Positions 61,773 through 64,000 of a stretch of DNA of 64,000 nucleotides are shown piece by piece (positions within the stretch are counted from its first letter, which is position 1; every line of letters starts with the position of its first letter). Origin of the DNA: Bacillus sp. SD075 (lineage in GTDB: Bacteria > Bacillota > Bacilli > Bacillales > DSM-1321); NCBI RefSeq assembly GCF_017355165.1, contig NZ_JADILK010000012.1, positions 1 through 64,000 on the forward strand, read 5' to 3'. A program made the position numbers and the translations under genes. The notes beneath the pieces were generated by a model. The model was given only the letters and a program-made list of their open reading frames with translations. It did not search any database and was not told the DNA's origin.

Positions 61773-63246
61773 TCTTACTTTCATGCCTGTTTTATGGCCG
61801 CTTTTAACAGGCATCCTTCTCATTTTCTCTGCAAAAAAAATCACGCTGCAAAGAGGGATATCCCTTTGTTCCTCTCTTATCGGAATTGCGATTGCCCTTT
61901 ATCTAGTGATCACGGTCCATACTCAAGGGATCTTGACTTTAGGTGTCGGCAGCTGGGATGCGCCATTCGGGATTGTTATCGTCGCAGATATGCTTTCTTC
62001 GCTGCTGGTACTGACTACGAATATCATTGGATCGGCTATCCTGCTTTACTCGTTTTACTCCATAGGGGAGGAACGTGAAAGACATTATTATTATCCTATA
62101 TTTCAATTTTTGCTGATTGGTGTAAACGGTGCCTTCCTTACAGGGGATCTTTTCAATCTATTCGTCTTCTTCGAAGTCATGCTGATGGCTTCCTACGTGC
62201 TGCTTGTATTGGGAGGGACGAAAATCCAACTGAGGGAATCATTGAAGTATATCATCGTCAATGTGCTTTCCTCTTCCTTTTTCGTCATCATGGTGGCGTA
62301 TCTTTATTCCATTCTAGGAACATTGAACATGGCGGACATCAGCCAGAGGATTACGGAAGTCGGCCAGCCTGGAATCATCTCCGTGATAGCGATTGGCTTT
62401 CTGATCGTATTCGGTTTGAAGGGTGCCATTTTCCCGCTCTTCCAATGGCTGCCTGGGTCCTATTATGCTCCCCCCATTCCAGTGATGGCTCTATTCGGGG
62501 CATTGCTGACAAAGGTCGGGATATATTCCATTTTCAGGACCTATACACTCATGTTTTATCATGACCAGGATTTCACCCATACTTTCCTTGCGATACTAGC
62601 AATCTTGACCATCATCATCGGTGTCATTGGTGCGATAGCTTATTGGGATGTTAAAAAAATCATCATATACAATATCATCATCGCCGTCGGGGTCATCCTA
62701 TTCGGAATCTCCGTCATGAATGAACAGGCTTTATCGGGCTCCATTCTATATATCATTCATGACATGCTGATCAAGGCCGCCCTCTTCCTGCTGGTTGGCA
62801 TCATGATCAAAATCAGCGGATCGGATGATTTGCGGGAAATGGGCGGCTTGATCAAGCAATATCCGGCCGTTGCATGGACCTTTTTCATTGCTGCCATTTC
62901 ATTGGCCGGAATTCCGCCGTTCAGCGGTTTTGCCGGCAAGCTCCTGATTCTTCAGGGAGCTGCAGAAAAAGGGGCCTACTTTGGAATGGCCGTTGTCTTG
63001 CTTTCAAGCTTGATGGTCCTTTATTCCGTCATGAAAATATTCATGAATGGCTTTTGGGGAACTCCAAAAGCTGATTATGCCTTAACCAATGAAACGGTTA
63101 ATAAAATGCTGGTTCCTGCCGTCCTCCTTGTCATCGTTTCCGTTTTATTCGGAGTAGGAACAGAATCGATTTATCCATTCATTACACAAGCTGTAGATTC
63201 ATTAATGAATCCTGAAATCTATAACAAAGCGGTTTTAAAGGAGTAG
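61765..63246 (+). CDS. mrpD: Na+/H+ antiporter subunit MrpD
   Basis: A 493-residue NuoM/N-like proton-channel subunit with fourteen or so helices. Key features are [21 protein letters not shown] (conserved Glu in helix 5), [20 protein letters not shown] (conserved Lys in helix 7) and [17 protein letters not shown]. The start overlaps mrpC by 8 bases. Confidence 0.95.
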   Translation: MNNLTFMPVLWPLLTGILLIFSAKKITLQRGISLCSSLIGIAIALYLVITVHTQGILTLGVGSWDAPFGIVIVADMLSSLLVLTTNIIGSAILLYSFYSIGEERERHYYYPIFQFLLIGVNGAFLTGDLFNLFVFFEVMLMASYVLLVLGGTKIQLRESLKYIIVNVLSSSFFVIMVAYLYSILGTLNMADISQRITEVGQPGIISVIAIGFLIVFGLKGAIFPLFQWLPGSYYAPPIPVMALFGALLTKVGIYSIFRTYTLMFYHDQDFTHTFLAILAILTIIIGVIGAIAYWDVKKIIIYNIIIAVGVILFGISVMNEQALSGSILYIIHDMLIKAALFLLVGIMIKISGSDDLREMGGLIKQYPAVAWTFFIAAISLAGIPPFSGFAGKLLILQGAAEKGAYFGMAVVLLSSLMVLYSVMKIFMNGFWGTPKADYALTNETVNKMLVPAVLLVIVSVLFGVGTESIYPFITQAVDSLMNPEIYNKAVLKE

Positions 63247-63252
63247 TGCCTG

Positions 63253-63729
63253 ATGTCATTCCAAATTTTACTAAATGTGTTCCTTGCGTTTATCTGGATG
63301 TTTTTGAAAAATGAGTTTAACGGGAGCACTTTTATCATCGGATATTTATTGGGGCTCGGCATCATGTTCCTCTTCCGTCATTTTTTCAACGATCGTTTTT
63401 ACTTGAAAAGGGTGAATGCCGTCATTCTATTGCTGCTCATATTTGCAAGGGAACTCATACTTTCCAACATTAGCGTCCTTAAGGCCGTGCTTAAACCGAG
63501 TCTGGATATGAGACCTGGCATATTCGCATTTGAAACCGTGCTGACTAAGGATTGGGAAATTACGATACTATCGAATTTAATTACACTGACACCAGGGACA
63601 CTGGTCGTTGAAGTTTCGGAAGATAATCGGATTCTTTATATCCATGCGATGGATATTGCCGACAAAGATGAGGCCGTGGACAGCATTAAAAATTCATTTG
63701 AAAAGGCGATTATGGAGGTGAGCAAATAA
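63253..63729 (+). CDS. mrpE: Na+/H+ antiporter subunit MrpE
   Basis: A 158-residue subunit with two or three N-terminal helices and a soluble end. The region LILFARELILSNISVLKAVL-like LLLIFARELILSNISVLKAV and the following LITLTPGTLVVEVSED are hallmarks of MrpE. It follows mrpD by six bases and its stop overlaps the mrpF start by one base. Confidence 0.94.
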   Translation: MSFQILLNVFLAFIWMFLKNEFNGSTFIIGYLLGLGIMFLFRHFFNDRFYLKRVNAVILLLLIFARELILSNISVLKAVLKPSLDMRPGIFAFETVLTKDWEITILSNLITLTPGTLVVEVSEDNRILYIHAMDIADKDEAVDSIKNSFEKAIMEVSK

Positions 63730-64000
63730 TGTTCGATCTAATGCTTAAAATCGCGTTGCTCGGTGTTTCGCTTTCCATGATTGGATTCTTATACCGATTA
63801 ATCAAAGGGCCTTCCGTACCGGATCGGGTCATCGCACTCGATGCAATGGGAATCAATCTTATCGCAATCGTTGCACTTGCCTCCATTGTCATGGATACAA
63901 GCGCATATCTGGAAGCCATTCTTCTGCTCGGAATCCTATCATTCATCGGAACGGTCGCTTTCGCCAAATTCCTTGAGAAAGGGGAGATAATCGAAGATGA
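63729..64000 (+). CDS. mrpF: Na+/H+ antiporter subunit MrpF (cut by the window end)
   Basis: The first 90 residues of a subunit usually about 94 long; the frame is open at the right edge. Three helices are seen, with KGPSVPDRVIALDAMGINLI and EAILLLGILSFIGTVAFAKF typical of MrpF. mrpG should follow outside the window. Confidence 0.93.
   Translation, partial: MFDLMLKIALLGVSLSMIGFLYRLIKGPSVPDRVIALDAMGINLIAIVALASIVMDTSAYLEAILLLGILSFIGTVAFAKFLEKGEIIED

Noticed and set aside
1-64000. CRISPR arrays, rRNA/tRNA genes, prophage or insertion sequences
   Set aside because: No regularly spaced repeats, no tRNA or rRNA sequence, no transposase or phage gene cluster seen; the yvlD-like gene carries a holin family name but is an ordinary chromosomal gene.

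Overview
The window comes from a low-GC, endospore-forming member of the Bacillaceae. The evidence is strong AGGAGG-type ribosome sites, frequent TTG/GTG starts, spore genes (cwlJ, an alpha/beta SASP, a LysM-GH18 cortex-lytic enzyme, kapB/kapD) and Bacillus-type control sites (Zur, PerR, PurR, PhoP, CcpA). From about 38 kb to the right end the order follows the Bacillus subtilis yug-yuf-mrp region (yugO, yugN, pgi, yugJ, yuzA, yugI, alaT-alaR, yugF, yugE, patB, kapB, kapD, pbpD, yufK, mrpABCDEF), with extra genes inserted. A Peribacillus-like species is my best guess. That is inference from general resemblance, not a database result. There are no rRNA or tRNA genes, no CRISPR array, no prophage and no intact insertion sequence.

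Layout. 0-5 kb: ppiB, a quinone oxidoreductase, a PAS sensor kinase, cwlJ, a DUF1292 gene and a VOC protein. 5-7 kb: a zinc-starvation cluster (zagA, zinc-free rpmG, a broken zinc-free rpsN) with Zur boxes. 7-13 kb: small genes, a GIY-YIG protein, secreted alkaline phosphatase with a Pho box, and purT with PurR boxes. 13-25 kb: a LysM peptidase, catalase with a PerR box, a TetR regulator, a frameshifted secreted nuclease, an amino-acid permease, a lipoprotein and tspO. 25-27 kb: a two-part sigma factor (sigO/rsoA type) next to yvrJ. 27-38 kb: penicillin acylase, an RsbR-type STAS protein, two transporters, uppP, a glycerophosphodiesterase and two spore genes. 38-58 kb: the yug-yuf block. 58.6-64 kb: the Mrp Na+/H+ antiporter operon, cut off inside mrpF.

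The most unusual signals are four. (1) Two diverged copies of a double-hairpin RNA motif near 3.81 and 12.98 kb, with compensatory base changes, each just downstream of a -10-like hexamer. One copy is under an apparent CcpA-controlled promoter and leads to a 33-residue membrane peptide. (2) The split sigma factor, with a LexA-like box against its -10 element. (3) Two genes broken by single-base shifts in homopolymer runs. (4) Several small genes with good ribosome sites at 7.3, 8.2, 13.2, 25.4 and 30.8 kb.
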